The notes under the pieces: generated by a model
Told to the model about the DNA's origin: nothing
What the model saw: only the letters and a program-made list of their open reading frames with translations
The model's database searches: none
Program-made: the position numbers and the translations under genes
From: an archaeon
GTDB lineage: Archaea > Asgardarchaeota > Hermodarchaeia > Hermodarchaeales > Hermodarchaeaceae
DNA: 13,593 nt
NCBI GenBank assembly: GCA_016550405.1
Contig: JABXGX010000230.1
Coordinates: forward strand, 1-13,593
Direction of reading: 5' to 3'
Shown here: piece after piece, positions 1 to 7,255 of the stretch
How positions within the stretch are numbered: position 1 is the first letter of the stretch
Layout of the letters: the number at the start of each line of letters is the position of its first letter

Positions 1-1
1 A

Positions 2-1171
2 GGGATTACGCTTCTCCGTCGTCTAGCAGAACAAGGACAATTTCTCCCAGCGAGAGAATTCCTCAAGAAAGAAGGAGTCACAGACCTTCATCCAAGTCAA
101 CCATGTGATATATGTGGCGGGGTAATGAAGCAACTCCCTAGGGCGGCTCAAGCTATCATTCGTGCTCTTAAAAATTGGGAGTTGAGCTCGATTCTTATTG
201 GTACTAGGGTGAGTCCATCAATCATCGAAACCGAAGAACAATTGCGGAGTGAAATAGAAATCAATATGGGTGAACCGATTAAAGCGGAACTGAATCGGGA
301 AATCGGAAAACTTGTCACAACAAAATTGAAACTTGATGTTAGCTTTGACGACCCGGATATTGTAGCATTAACTTGCATCCCTGAATTTGACGTTGAGTTA
401 GAGGTTCACTCGTTATTTATCTACGGGCGATATCAGAAACTTGTGCGAGGTATTCCACAGACGCGCTGGCCTTGTCGTGAATGCAAAGGTAAAGGCTGTC
501 CACGATGCAATGAGACAGGAAAAATGTATGCCGAGTCCGTGGAAGAGCTTATTGCCCCAGGTGTACTCCAATTCACAGAAGGAACAGACGTAAAGTTTCA
601 TGGAGCAGGCAGAGAAGATATTGACGCCCTAATGTTAGGTACTGGTCGTCCCTTTGTTATCGAAGTGCTTAACCCCCGAATCCGCTCCATATCCTTAAAA
701 CAGGTTGGATTGCAAATCAACAAATCGGTTAAAGGGAAGGTGAAAGTACACAAGCTCCGCTTTGCCAACAAAGAAGTCGTTCAGCGGTTGAAAAGTTCAG
801 CCACTTCATCCAAAAAGCTTTATAAGGCACTCGTCCATGTTGAGGCGTCCATCTCCCAAGATACGCTAAAAGCCCTTCAAGAGCTCTCCTTACCGCTAGA
901 GGTGAATCAACGAACCCCTCAGCGAGTCAGTCACCGTCGGTCCGATAAGGTGCGGAAAAAGCGCGTCGATACCATCGAAGTCATCCCCATTGACCCCAAA
1001 ACCTTTGAATTAACTATCCGCTGCCAAGGTGGGCTCTATGTCAAAGAATTTATATCGGGTGATGAAGGACGCACTGTACCAAGTATCGCAGAAATCTTGG
1101 GCACTTCAGCCGAGTGCACTCAGCTGGATGTAATAGCTGTCGAAATCGAGGAGGATAAACTACCATGGTAA
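2..1171 (+). CDS. pus10: tRNA pseudouridine synthase Pus10, 5' end outside the window
   Basis: Pus10 makes pseudouridine 54 (and in many archaea 55) in the T-arm of tRNA. The first ATG in the window (125) is not the true start: the frame is open back to base 2, and this upstream part encodes a CDIC zinc-binding pair (104-115), as expected in the N-terminal THUMP-like/zinc domain of Pus10. Counting from Met125, a second Cys cluster (CRECKGKGCPRC, residues 117-128) is followed by the catalytic block HGAGREDIDALMLGTGRPF, where the Asp of GRED (617-619) is the expected catalytic Asp. The C-terminal half has the usual pseudouridine synthase ending (GGLYVKEFISGDEGRTVPS). The stop overlaps the start of the eL21 gene by 7 bases, so the two are probably co-translated. 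In homologues as I remember them, an Arg often follows IDA or VDV where this protein has Leu; I am not sure of this. Family assignment is firm. Confidence 0.93.
   Translation, partial: GITLLRRLAEQGQFLPAREFLKKEGVTDLHPSQPCDICGGVMKQLPRAAQAIIRALKNWELSSILIGTRVSPSIIETEEQLRSEIEINMGEPIKAELNREIGKLVTTKLKLDVSFDDPDIVALTCIPEFDVELEVHSLFIYGRYQKLVRGIPQTRWPCRECKGKGCPRCNETGKMYAESVEELIAPGVLQFTEGTDVKFHGAGREDIDALMLGTGRPFVIEVLNPRIRSISLKQVGLQINKSVKGKVKVHKLRFANKEVVQRLKSSATSSKKLYKALVHVEASISQDTLKALQELSLPLEVNQRTPQRVSHRRSDKVRKKRVDTIEVIPIDPKTFELTIRCQGGLYVKEFISGDEGRTVPSIAEILGTSAECTQLDVIAVEIEEDKLPW
1150..1154 (+). promoter_or_regulatory. Shine-Dalgarno site of the eL21 gene
   Basis: GGAGG lies 10 bases before the ATG at 1165, inside the end of the Pus10 gene. 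It shows that this archaeon uses Shine-Dalgarno initiation for internal operon genes and fixes the eL21 start. Confidence 0.7.
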
Positions 1172-1470
1172 AACGATCTCACGGATACCGTGTGGGTAGC
1201 CGTAAAATGATGTCAAAGAAAGTTCGTCAACGTGGCATGCCTAGTCTAGGCAAGCTGTTACACACATATGAAGAGGGAGACCTCGTTGACATCATCATTG
1301 ACCCCGCAATTCATGGTGGTCAACCCCATAAACGATATCATGGTCGCGTTGGGAAAATCAAAGGGCAGCGTGGCAAATCCTATGAAGTAGAAACTACCTT
1401 GGGAAAGAAAAATATTCTTCTCATTGTTCGCCCTGAACATCTCCGACCAAGTGGGAGTCAATCAAAATAG
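1165..1470 (+). CDS. rpl21e: 50S ribosomal protein L21e (eL21)
   Basis: Structural protein of the large ribosomal subunit, found in archaea and eukaryotes but not bacteria. The 101-residue product has the family's characteristic pattern: a basic N-terminus with SHGYRVGSRKMM, then GMPSLGKLL, a central segment with VDIIIDPAIHGGQPHKRYHG, and the ending VRPEHLRPSGS. The length is normal for the archaeal family. The start overlaps the Pus10 stop by 7 bases and is preceded by a strong GGAGG. The next gene, rpo4, starts 13 bases after its TAG stop. Linkage of eL21 with Pus10 and Rpo4 is a common archaeal arrangement, which supports a single operon. Confidence 0.97.
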   Translation: MVKRSHGYRVGSRKMMSKKVRQRGMPSLGKLLHTYEEGDLVDIIIDPAIHGGQPHKRYHGRVGKIKGQRGKSYEVETTLGKKNILLIVRPEHLRPSGSQSK

Positions 1471-1476
1471 GTGGGG
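1471..1476 (+). promoter_or_regulatory. Probable ribosome binding site of rpo4
   Basis: GTGGGG lies directly after the eL21 stop, 7 bases before the ATG at 1484. It supports that ATG over the in-frame ATG at 1424, which lies inside the eL21 gene. Confidence 0.45.
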
Positions 1477-1483
1477 AAAATTC

Positions 1484-1843
1484 ATGTCAAAAGAAATCAT
1501 CGAATCACAGCCACTTACTCTGGCAGAGGTCAAAACCATCCTCACCAAACGTGGTAAGAAAGCCGAGCTTAGTTATATTCAACGTGTAACTTTAGATCAC
1601 ACGGTCAAATTTTCATCCCTACCAGCTCGTAGCGCGAAATCATTAGTGAATGCCTTGGTGAAAAAATACGAAATGGAAGACACTCTTGCCATCCAACTCG
1701 TTGATATCAATCCAACAACTACTGAAGAACTTGCATCTTTTCTTGCGAGAGCCCCTCGCACATACACTTCCGACGAAGTATCCGATATTTTGGAGCTAAT
1801 TGTGTCGTCGGTGAAGAAGGAGGCAGCAAAGAAAAAGAAGTAG
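1484..1843 (+). CDS. rpoF: DNA-directed RNA polymerase subunit Rpo4 (RpoF)
   Basis: Archaeal counterpart of eukaryotic Rpb4. It forms a stalk with Rpo7 (RpoE) on RNA polymerase and helps bind the nascent RNA and initiation factors. The 119-residue product is helical, with the family pattern PLTLAEVKTIL near the start and a helical HRDC-like C-terminal part (NPTTTEELASFLARAPRTYTSDEVSDILELI), ending in a Lys-rich tail. An in-frame ATG at 1424 would add 20 residues encoded inside the eL21 gene; the ATG at 1484 matches the usual N-terminus and has a G-rich site before it. After the TAG stop the same frame stays open for 24 codons and ends at 1918 in an ATGA overlap with the next gene (see findings). 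At 119 residues the protein already has a normal family length. Confidence 0.92.
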   Translation: MSKEIIESQPLTLAEVKTILTKRGKKAELSYIQRVTLDHTVKFSSLPARSAKSLVNALVKKYEMEDTLAIQLVDINPTTTEELASFLARAPRTYTSDEVSDILELIVSSVKKEAAKKKK

Positions 1844-1903
1844 CTCCGTGCGGCAAACGGGAAAAAAGATAAACCCGCTGCACCTTCTTTAGATTACTTT
1901 CAT

Positions 1904-1909
1904 GAGGGT
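1904..1909 (+). promoter_or_regulatory. Shine-Dalgarno site of the DUF655 gene
   Basis: GAGGGT lies 5 bases before the ATG at 1915 and supports that start. Confidence 0.55.
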
Positions 1910-1914
1910 AGAAC

Positions 1915-2514
1915 ATGACAACACGTCCACCCACGAAGAAGTTTGAAGAATATGCCTACGTTTTAGACCATTTGCCACGTGGGTACCCAGAGGACACTCG
2001 ACCAATTTTCAAAAAGGACCCTATCGTTCAAGCCGTAGGAGATACCTACTTCACACTCCTTGAATTGGTTCCCAGAAAAGGCGCACGATTTAATCCACAG
2101 GAATCCATCTTCATCGGACGTGATCGTCGAGAAAAAATTGATCATGTCAAACGCCGGATAACCTTTGATGTTCTTACAGCCACAGCTCGAAGTGAATTGC
2201 CTTTTGTGATTGAAAAATTGGTGGAAAAATCAGAACCACGCTTTGTAGACTTTTTCAATAACGCACGACCACTCACAACAAGGATGCATAGTCTTGAATT
2301 ACTCCCAGGAATTGGCAAGAAACTCATGTGGGACATCCTCGAAGAACGCCGGAAAGCCCCCTTTACCAGTTTTCAAGACATTTCAGAACGCACCCAAATT
2401 CGCGCCCCCAAAGAAATCATCGTGAAACGGATTCTCATAGAATTGGGTGGAGAAGATAAGTACAATCTCTTCACCCGTAAACCTGTTGCTGAGAAAGAAC
2501 AAGAACGCGATTAA
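1915..2514 (+). CDS. DUF655 family predicted RNA-binding protein
   Basis: A 199-residue archaeal protein of the DUF655 (COG1491) family, whose exact role is not established. The N-terminal two thirds (YAYVLDHLPRGYPED, then a predicted beta-rich segment with ELVPRKGARFNPQESIFIGRDRR) resembles a small nucleic-acid-binding barrel. The C-terminal part carries a helix-hairpin-helix motif (LELLPGIGKKLMWDILEERR, residues 127-146), a sequence-independent DNA/RNA-binding element. The conserved position between rpo4 and ksgA suggests a job in ribosome assembly or rRNA handling, but that is inference from context. The KsgA gene starts 14 bases after its TAA stop. Family call is firm; the function is open. 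Confidence 0.9.
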   Translation: MTTRPPTKKFEEYAYVLDHLPRGYPEDTRPIFKKDPIVQAVGDTYFTLLELVPRKGARFNPQESIFIGRDRREKIDHVKRRITFDVLTATARSELPFVIEKLVEKSEPRFVDFFNNARPLTTRMHSLELLPGIGKKLMWDILEERRKAPFTSFQDISERTQIRAPKEIIVKRILIELGGEDKYNLFTRKPVAEKEQERD

Positions 2515-2528
2515 ATGGAGCCACTAAA

Positions 2529-3353
2529 ATGACCCCGGGGACCCTTCTCACCCGGACGAAGCACTGGCTCAAGCAACACAATATTCGCCTATCCAAAAAG
2601 CTTGGACAACATTTCCTTGTTGAAGAAACAATACTGAACCACATCATCGACTACTCAAATCTAAACAAAGATGAGCAAATCCTTGAAATCGGTACCGGAA
2701 ATGGTATGCTAACCCGAGAGTTAGCGAATCATGTTCAACTTGTCAATACCATAGAGAAAGACGCAAAGCTCTATCAAATATTGACAGAAGAATTCAAAAC
2801 GGACCCACGGATTAGACTTATTCTTGGTGATGCAACAAAGATTGATTGGCCTCGTTCGGACAAACTCATCGCGAACCTCCCCTACGCGATTTCATCACCT
2901 ATTCTGTTCAAATTATTTGACAGCAACATCCCAATAGCTGTGTTAATGCTCCAAAAGGAATTCGGTGACCGGTTAACCGCTCAGTCTGGAGTGAAGCAAT
3001 ACGGACGCCTAACAGTAATGGCAGCCTATTATTCGACGGTGGAGCCCTTAGAGATAGTTCCACCAGATTCCTTCTATCCACCTCCAGAGATCTCTTCGGT
3101 TTTGGTTCGCATCACACGAAACACGGAGCCAGCCTTTGATGTGAAAGATCTATCTCTGTTTCAACAAGTTGTTGCGGCTCTGTTCAACCAGCGAAGAAAA
3201 AAGATTCGAACCCCTTTGAAATCTTTCTTGGGTACAAGCAGGTTTCAGAAAATCGAGAAGAAGATTCCATCGTTAGAACAACGAGTTGAAGAACTAATAC
3301 CGGAGCAGATTGCCGAGATTGCGAACATATTATATGAGGAAGGGATTGTATGA
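2529..3353 (+). CDS. ksgA: rRNA adenine dimethyltransferase KsgA/Dim1
   Basis: Uses S-adenosylmethionine to dimethylate two adjacent adenines in the 3'-terminal hairpin of 16S rRNA, a late step in small-subunit assembly. The 274-residue product shows the whole family signature: LGQHFL (25-30), SAM-binding motif I EIGTGNG (53-59), an acidic ribose-binding residue in TIEKD (74-78), GDA (100-102) and the adenine-accommodating NLPY (116-119). A C-terminal helical domain follows (LFNQRRKKIRTPLKSFL). Length is normal. Its stop overlaps the next gene as ATGA (3350-3353), so translation of the two methyltransferases is probably coupled. Confidence 0.96.
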   Translation: MTPGTLLTRTKHWLKQHNIRLSKKLGQHFLVEETILNHIIDYSNLNKDEQILEIGTGNGMLTRELANHVQLVNTIEKDAKLYQILTEEFKTDPRIRLILGDATKIDWPRSDKLIANLPYAISSPILFKLFDSNIPIAVLMLQKEFGDRLTAQSGVKQYGRLTVMAAYYSTVEPLEIVPPDSFYPPPEISSVLVRITRNTEPAFDVKDLSLFQQVVAALFNQRRKKIRTPLKSFLGTSRFQKIEKKIPSLEQRVEELIPEQIAEIANILYEEGIV

Positions 3354-3955
3354 GCCCTTCGACTGCATTTTATGAAGATGTGTGGGTTGTAGTAGATGAT
3401 GGTGTCTACGAACCTGCGGATGACACCTTCCTGTTATGTGCCAACCTAGACATCATGCCTGGAGAGAGGATGCTTGAGATTGGAACCGGATGTGGGTTAG
3501 TGGCTATTCTTGCGGCTAAGGCCGGAGCTCATGTCGTAGCAACTGATTTGTCAGAGCTTGCCGTGCAAAACGCGAGGAAGAATGTGATGTTGCATAAATT
3601 AGAATCTGTAGTTGAAATCCGCCAAGGAGATTTATTCGTACCAATTCGTTCCGATGAAAAATTCTCTCTCCTTGTATTTAATCCGCCTTATCTGCCAGGG
3701 ACAACGGAAGACCCTGGATTTGATTCGGCCTGGTCAGGCGGATCCAAAGGTTATGAGATAGCAGATCAGTTTCTTTCACAAGGTATCAATCATCTTCAAG
3801 CGAATAGCCGATTATTATTAATTCAGTCTTCCCTCTCTGAGCCTGATTATATTCAAAATTGTCTCGAGGAGCTATTCCATTCAGTTGTTGTTAAAGCGAC
3901 AAAGAACTTTTTCTTTGAGCGTTTATTACTATTCGAGGCAAAAGTCCCTCACTAG
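3350..3955 (+). CDS. HemK/Mtq2-like class I methyltransferase (probable release factor aRF1 glutamine methyltransferase)
   Basis: A compact 201-residue SAM-dependent methyltransferase. Visible motifs are EPADDTF (21-27), EIGTGCG (43-49), an acidic residue in ATDLS (64-68) and the NPPY catalytic tetrapeptide (111-114, in FNPPYLPG). NPPY with this short architecture and no bacterial-type N-terminal helical domain matches the archaeal/eukaryotic Mtq2 branch, which methylates the Gln of the GGQ motif of the class I release factor, in eukaryotes with Trm112 as partner. No Trm112-like zinc protein is encoded in this window. The start overlaps ksgA by four bases. The substrate is inferred from the family; N6-type methylation of another target cannot be excluded. 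Confidence 0.87.
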   Translation: MSPSTAFYEDVWVVVDDGVYEPADDTFLLCANLDIMPGERMLEIGTGCGLVAILAAKAGAHVVATDLSELAVQNARKNVMLHKLESVVEIRQGDLFVPIRSDEKFSLLVFNPPYLPGTTEDPGFDSAWSGGSKGYEIADQFLSQGINHLQANSRLLLIQSSLSEPDYIQNCLEELFHSVVVKATKNFFFERLLLFEAKVPH

Positions 3956-3965
3956 ACTATTAGTA

Positions 3966-3976
3966 ATAAAATTTTA
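3966..3976 (+). promoter_or_regulatory. Possible TATA element upstream of the TGS GTPase gene
   Basis: An A/T-only stretch containing AAAATTTTA lies about 40 bases before the ATG at 4013. With archaeal spacing (about 25 bases from TATA box to transcription start) it would give a short leader including the GGAG at 4005-4008. It is the best promoter-like stretch in this gap, but there is no independent support. Confidence 0.3.
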
Positions 3977-4012
3977 GAAGAAGTCTCTGCTGATTGAACT
4001 GTGTGGAGTTCC

Positions 4013-5179
4013 ATGCCTGTTAATTTGACCGCTGAAGCACAAGCCGCAAAACTGGCTTATGAGGAAGCAACCGGTCTAGATGAGCGAATTGAGAAGCTCG
4101 AAAAGTTCATTTCACTTATTCCCAAACATAAGTCATCCGAAAAGATGGTTGCTCTTTATAGGCATCGATTAACTGTTCTGCGGCAAGAACTAGAGGACCG
4201 ACGTGCCCGGCGAAAGATTGCTTCAGGAGCTCCCAGTTACTCATTAGCGAAGGAGGGGGCAGGGCAAGTGGTTTTAGTGGGAACCACAAATTCAGGGAAA
4301 AGTGCCTTACTCAACCGCCTCACTGGTGCAAAAGCCAAGGTAGGAGGATACGAGTTTACCACCCAGCTTCCTGAGCCTGGTATTTTAAAATACGGAGGAG
4401 CGGACATCCAAATCATCGAGATGCCCGCACTCTTTGAAGGAGCTTTGGATAGTAGTATCGGACGTCAGATACTCGGCGGAATCCGGAACGCCGACCTAAT
4501 CGTATTGATTATTGATCTCTCCCACCCTCCAGTCCCCCAGGTTGAATTTCTCATTTCAACGCTAGAACAAGCACGAATAAAACTCAACAAAGACCCGCCT
4601 CCAATTCGATTTGCAAAAACCGGTAGTGGAGGTACAAATATTATCGGAGCCACCTATTTTCAGGGAGATCCCGACCTCATTCGCCAGCTCCTTCGTCGTC
4701 GACGAATTCATAACTTTTCGCTTCAGTTCAGAGGGCCTGCCACTTTAGAGGATTTAGTTGAAGTGATTGATAGCCGAACAACCTATGTACCCGCGATTAT
4801 TGTCGCATCAAAAGGAGATTTGGCACCAAGCTCAAAAAATTATAGGCTATTACAGGAAGAATTCAGTGACGCATTTCTGATTTTTCCGGTGTCAGTTGAA
4901 AAGAATATGGGAATCAGAAATCTTGCAAAGGGTATATTTGATGGGCTGGAAGTTATTCGGATTTTCACACGGAAAAGTTCCGGCGAAATTGGGGACAGAC
5001 CTCTGATCTTACCCAATGAATCTACCGTCGAGGATCTTGCCAAACGCCTTCACAGTGATTTTCATAAAAACTTCAGATACGCAATCGTGTATCGTTTGAG
5101 TACAGGGCAAATCCGTAAGAAAGTCGGTTTTACCTTCATCTTAAAAGACCAGGATGTTATTCAAATCTTCACGTCATAG
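4013..5179 (+). CDS. TGS-domain GTPase of the DRG/Obg superfamily, divergent G3 and G4 motifs
   Basis: A 388-residue protein with an N-terminal helical, charged region (about 1-75, including FISLIPKHKSSEKMVALYRHRL), a P-loop G1 GTTNSGKS (90-97), G2 at FTT (115-117), and a C-terminal TGS domain (about 322-387). The G3 site, normally DxPG, reads EMPAL (136-140); the G4 site, normally NKxD, reads SKGD (256-259). G5 may be SVEKN (284-288). The region between G3 and G4 is long, as in DRG proteins. From memory, a separate archaeal branch of DRG-like proteins with the same IPKHK-type N-terminus also has Ala instead of Gly at G3, so this may be a family trait and not decay. DRG relatives act on translating ribosomes, and the next gene is uL16. 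The ATG at 4013 was chosen over an in-frame GTG at 4001: GGAG lies 4 bases before the ATG. Confidence 0.85.
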   Translation: MPVNLTAEAQAAKLAYEEATGLDERIEKLEKFISLIPKHKSSEKMVALYRHRLTVLRQELEDRRARRKIASGAPSYSLAKEGAGQVVLVGTTNSGKSALLNRLTGAKAKVGGYEFTTQLPEPGILKYGGADIQIIEMPALFEGALDSSIGRQILGGIRNADLIVLIIDLSHPPVPQVEFLISTLEQARIKLNKDPPPIRFAKTGSGGTNIIGATYFQGDPDLIRQLLRRRRIHNFSLQFRGPATLEDLVEVIDSRTTYVPAIIVASKGDLAPSSKNYRLLQEEFSDAFLIFPVSVEKNMGIRNLAKGIFDGLEVIRIFTRKSSGEIGDRPLILPNESTVEDLAKRLHSDFHKNFRYAIVYRLSTGQIRKKVGFTFILKDQDVIQIFTS

Positions 5180-5251
5180 ATTAAGCTTGGTTTCGTTACC
5201 ACGCAAGATTAATAAGATGGCAAGATTTGCCTTACTTCCAATTCTCAGGCT

Positions 5252-5255
5252 GAGG
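5252..5255 (+). promoter_or_regulatory. Ribosome binding site of the uL16/L10e gene
   Basis: GAGG lies 9 bases before the ATG at 5265. It agrees with the universal MPxRPGxCYR N-terminus and argues against the longer in-frame extension upstream. Confidence 0.5.
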
Positions 5256-5264
5256 CGAATAACA

Positions 5265-5801
5265 ATGCCTGTAAGACCCGGAAAATGCTATCGCCAAATC
5301 AAACGTCCTCCCTATACCCGTAAAGAATACGTCAAGCGGATGCCAGGCAATAAAGTTGTATTATGGCGGATGGGTAAGAAACGAAACCGAAACTTCGAAT
5401 TAACTTTGAGTTTAACAGCTGATGAGGCAGTCCAGATTCGTCACAGCGCACTCGAAGCCATGCGGGTTGCGGCCAACCGCCATCTCTCGCAGATACTGGG
5501 CCCTGAGGGGTATTTCTTATGGATTCGCACCTATCCCCACCAAATCCTTCGAGAGAAGAAGATGATGGCCTTTGCTGGTGCAGATCGTATCCAAGAGGGA
5601 ATGCGTCGCTCCTTCGGGAAACCATTCGCCTTAGCTGCCCGTGTTAAATCTGGACAACCTGTGCTAACTCTTGAAATTAATTACAGGAACTTAGAAGTTG
5701 GCAAGAGTGCCCTACGTCGAGCCTCGATGAAGCTACCTACACCCTGTTCGATTCGACTTGATAAAGCACCTGAGGAGCTTCGCAAAAAAATTGGATTCTA
5801 G
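5265..5801 (+). CDS. rpl10e: 50S ribosomal protein uL16 (archaeal L10e)
   Basis: Large-subunit protein at the tRNA/peptidyl-transferase side of the ribosome. The 178-residue product starts MPVRPGKCYRQIKRPPYTRKEY and contains the conserved GYFLWIRTYPHQILREKKM, AGADRIQEGMRRSFGKP and the C-terminal RASMKLPTPCSI block. An open frame extends upstream to 5154, but those residues overlap the GTPase gene and match nothing in the family, so the ATG at 5265 is used. The gap to the GTPase is 85 bases. The gene converges with enolase across 59 bases. A perfect 7-base inverted repeat spans the stop codon (listed separately). Confidence 0.96.
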   Translation: MPVRPGKCYRQIKRPPYTRKEYVKRMPGNKVVLWRMGKKRNRNFELTLSLTADEAVQIRHSALEAMRVAANRHLSQILGPEGYFLWIRTYPHQILREKKMMAFAGADRIQEGMRRSFGKPFALAARVKSGQPVLTLEINYRNLEVGKSALRRASMKLPTPCSIRLDKAPEELRKKIGF

Positions 5802-5809
5802 CCCAATTT
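5788..5809 (+). terminator. Inverted repeat across the uL16 stop codon, possible 3' end hairpin
   Basis: AAATTGG (5788-5794) and CCAATTT (5803-5809) are perfect complements separated by 8 bases that hold the TAG stop. The site faces the convergent enolase gene. Archaeal termination relies mainly on oligo-T, and no long T-run follows, so a terminator role is only possible. Confidence 0.25.
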
Positions 5810-5860
5810 GTCGCATCCAATCTTCCAACTTGAAATCAGCTCAATAGTTAGCTTGGGATT

Positions 5861-7156
5861 CTAAAGAAGGACCTTATATTCGCGGAATTGGGTTCCCGCA
5901 TACTGACCGCGGGATCCTAAATCGTTGTTGATTTTAATTAGCCGATTATATTTAGCAGTTCTTTCACCCCGTGCAGGGGCACCCGTTTTGATTTGTCCGC
6001 ATGAGAGGGCAACAGAAAGATCGGCAATGAATGTGTTTTCAGTTTCTCCACTTCGATGGCTGACAATAACGGTATAGTTATTGGTCCCAGCGAGTTGAGC
6101 GGCCTCGATGGCTTCAGTGAGTGTACCGATTTGATTAACCTTTAACAGCAATGAGTTTGCAGCACCCATGCTGATTCCTCGTTGTAATCGTTCGCTATTT
6201 GAGACAAAGAGATCATCCCCCACAATTTGTACAGCCTGACCAATTGATTGCGTTAGCTGAGAAAAGGAATCGAAGTCGTGCTCTTCGAAAGGATCTTCAA
6301 TTGAGAGTAGAGGGTATTCTTCGCTTAATGCGTGGTAGTATTCGAATAAGGCTTCTGTGCTTAGTGTCTTTTCATCAATTGAGTATCTTCCCTTTGCATA
6401 GAACTCGTTTGCGGCAGCATCGATAGCCAAGCCAATCTCTGTGCCTGGTTTATATCCTTCCTGTTCAATTGCTGTAATTATTGCGTTTAGAGCATCCCGG
6501 GTCTCCTTAATGGGAGGCGCAAAACCTCCTTCGTCACCTAAATTCGCGCCTTGCGGGCCATACTTTTTCTTGAGAACTTTGCCTAGTGTTTGATAGATTT
6601 CGATACCTGCTCGTAAGGCTCGATGGAAGTTATCAAATCCCACAGGCATTATCATAAATTCTTGAATGGCTAGTTGATTGCCAGCATGTACGCCACCATT
6701 GATGATGTTCATCATGGGAACAGGTAAGATGTATTCCTCGCGTGGAACGAGATATTCGTAGAGGTGTTGAATCCCAGTATCAGCGGCCGCTTTGGCAACA
6801 GCCAATGATACTCCTAAAATCGCATTTGCACCCAGATTTGCCTTGTTGGGGGTTCCATCTAATTTTATTAATTTGGCATCAATCACTCGTTGTTCTCGAG
6901 CGTCTAGACCAATAATCGCTGGGGCAAGAATGGTAAGGATATTATTTACTGCTTTTTGAACGCCACGTCCATGAAAGCGTTTAGGATCATTATCACGTAA
7001 TTCTACAGCTTCAAATTTACCCGTTGAAGCGCCAGAGGGAACCATGGCGCGTCCATATTCGTTTTGAGTCAAGATTTCAGCTTGAACAGTGGGATTGCCA
7101 CGGCTATCGAGTATCTCCATGGCACGGACTTCTTTGATAATATACGGATTTGACAT
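5861..7156 (-). CDS. eno: Enolase (phosphopyruvate hydratase)
   Basis: Interconverts 2-phosphoglycerate and phosphoenolpyruvate in glycolysis and gluconeogenesis, in the cytoplasm, with Mg2+. The 431-residue product is full length. It has the mobile loop SGASTG (41-46), the general-base Glu in DEGGFAP (E209), metal ligands D246 (LAIDAA), E287 (SIEDPF) and D314 (VGDD), the catalytic Lys in KVNQIG (K339), the SHRSGETE signature (366-373) and a further active-site Lys at 390. Nothing is missing or altered. It is the only carbon-metabolism gene in the window and stands alone on the minus strand. GGAGA (7167-7171 on the plus coordinates) lies 10 bases before its ATG. Divergent from the METTL5-like gene over 99 bases. 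Confidence 0.98.
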   Translation of the reverse strand: MSNPYIIKEVRAMEILDSRGNPTVQAEILTQNEYGRAMVPSGASTGKFEAVELRDNDPKRFHGRGVQKAVNNILTILAPAIIGLDAREQRVIDAKLIKLDGTPNKANLGANAILGVSLAVAKAAADTGIQHLYEYLVPREEYILPVPMMNIINGGVHAGNQLAIQEFMIMPVGFDNFHRALRAGIEIYQTLGKVLKKKYGPQGANLGDEGGFAPPIKETRDALNAIITAIEQEGYKPGTEIGLAIDAAANEFYAKGRYSIDEKTLSTEALFEYYHALSEEYPLLSIEDPFEEHDFDSFSQLTQSIGQAVQIVGDDLFVSNSERLQRGISMGAANSLLLKVNQIGTLTEAIEAAQLAGTNNYTVIVSHRSGETENTFIADLSVALSCGQIKTGAPARGERTAKYNRLIKINNDLGSRGQYAGTQFREYKVLL

Positions 7157-7255
7157 AGTGATGCTATCTCCAAATGCTTAGGAAATAAGGAACTCGAAGC
7201 AGTTAAGTGTTAACGATACAACGATTCTAAAAAAGGTAGAGGGCAGGAAAATAGA
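7157..7255. promoter_or_regulatory. Divergent promoter region between eno and the METTL5-like/csl4 operon
   Basis: This 99-base gap must hold the promoters of two divergent transcription units. On the minus strand a GGAGA serves eno. On the plus strand GAGGG (7239-7243) and AGGA (7245-7248) precede the ATG at 7256. An inverted repeat GTTAA-GTG-TTAAC (7202-7214) sits near the middle. A/T-rich stretches exist, but none is a convincing BRE/TATA pair on either strand. Confidence 0.4.

Noticed and set aside
3195..3225. GATTCGAACCCC resembling a tRNA T-arm
   Set aside because: It lies inside the conserved C-terminal coding part of ksgA, and no acceptor, D-arm or anticodon stem can be built around it.
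5154..5264. N-terminal extension of uL16 upstream to 5154
   Set aside because: It overlaps the end of the GTPase gene, and the universal L10e N-terminus MPxRPGxCYR begins exactly at the ATG at 5265, preceded by GAGG.
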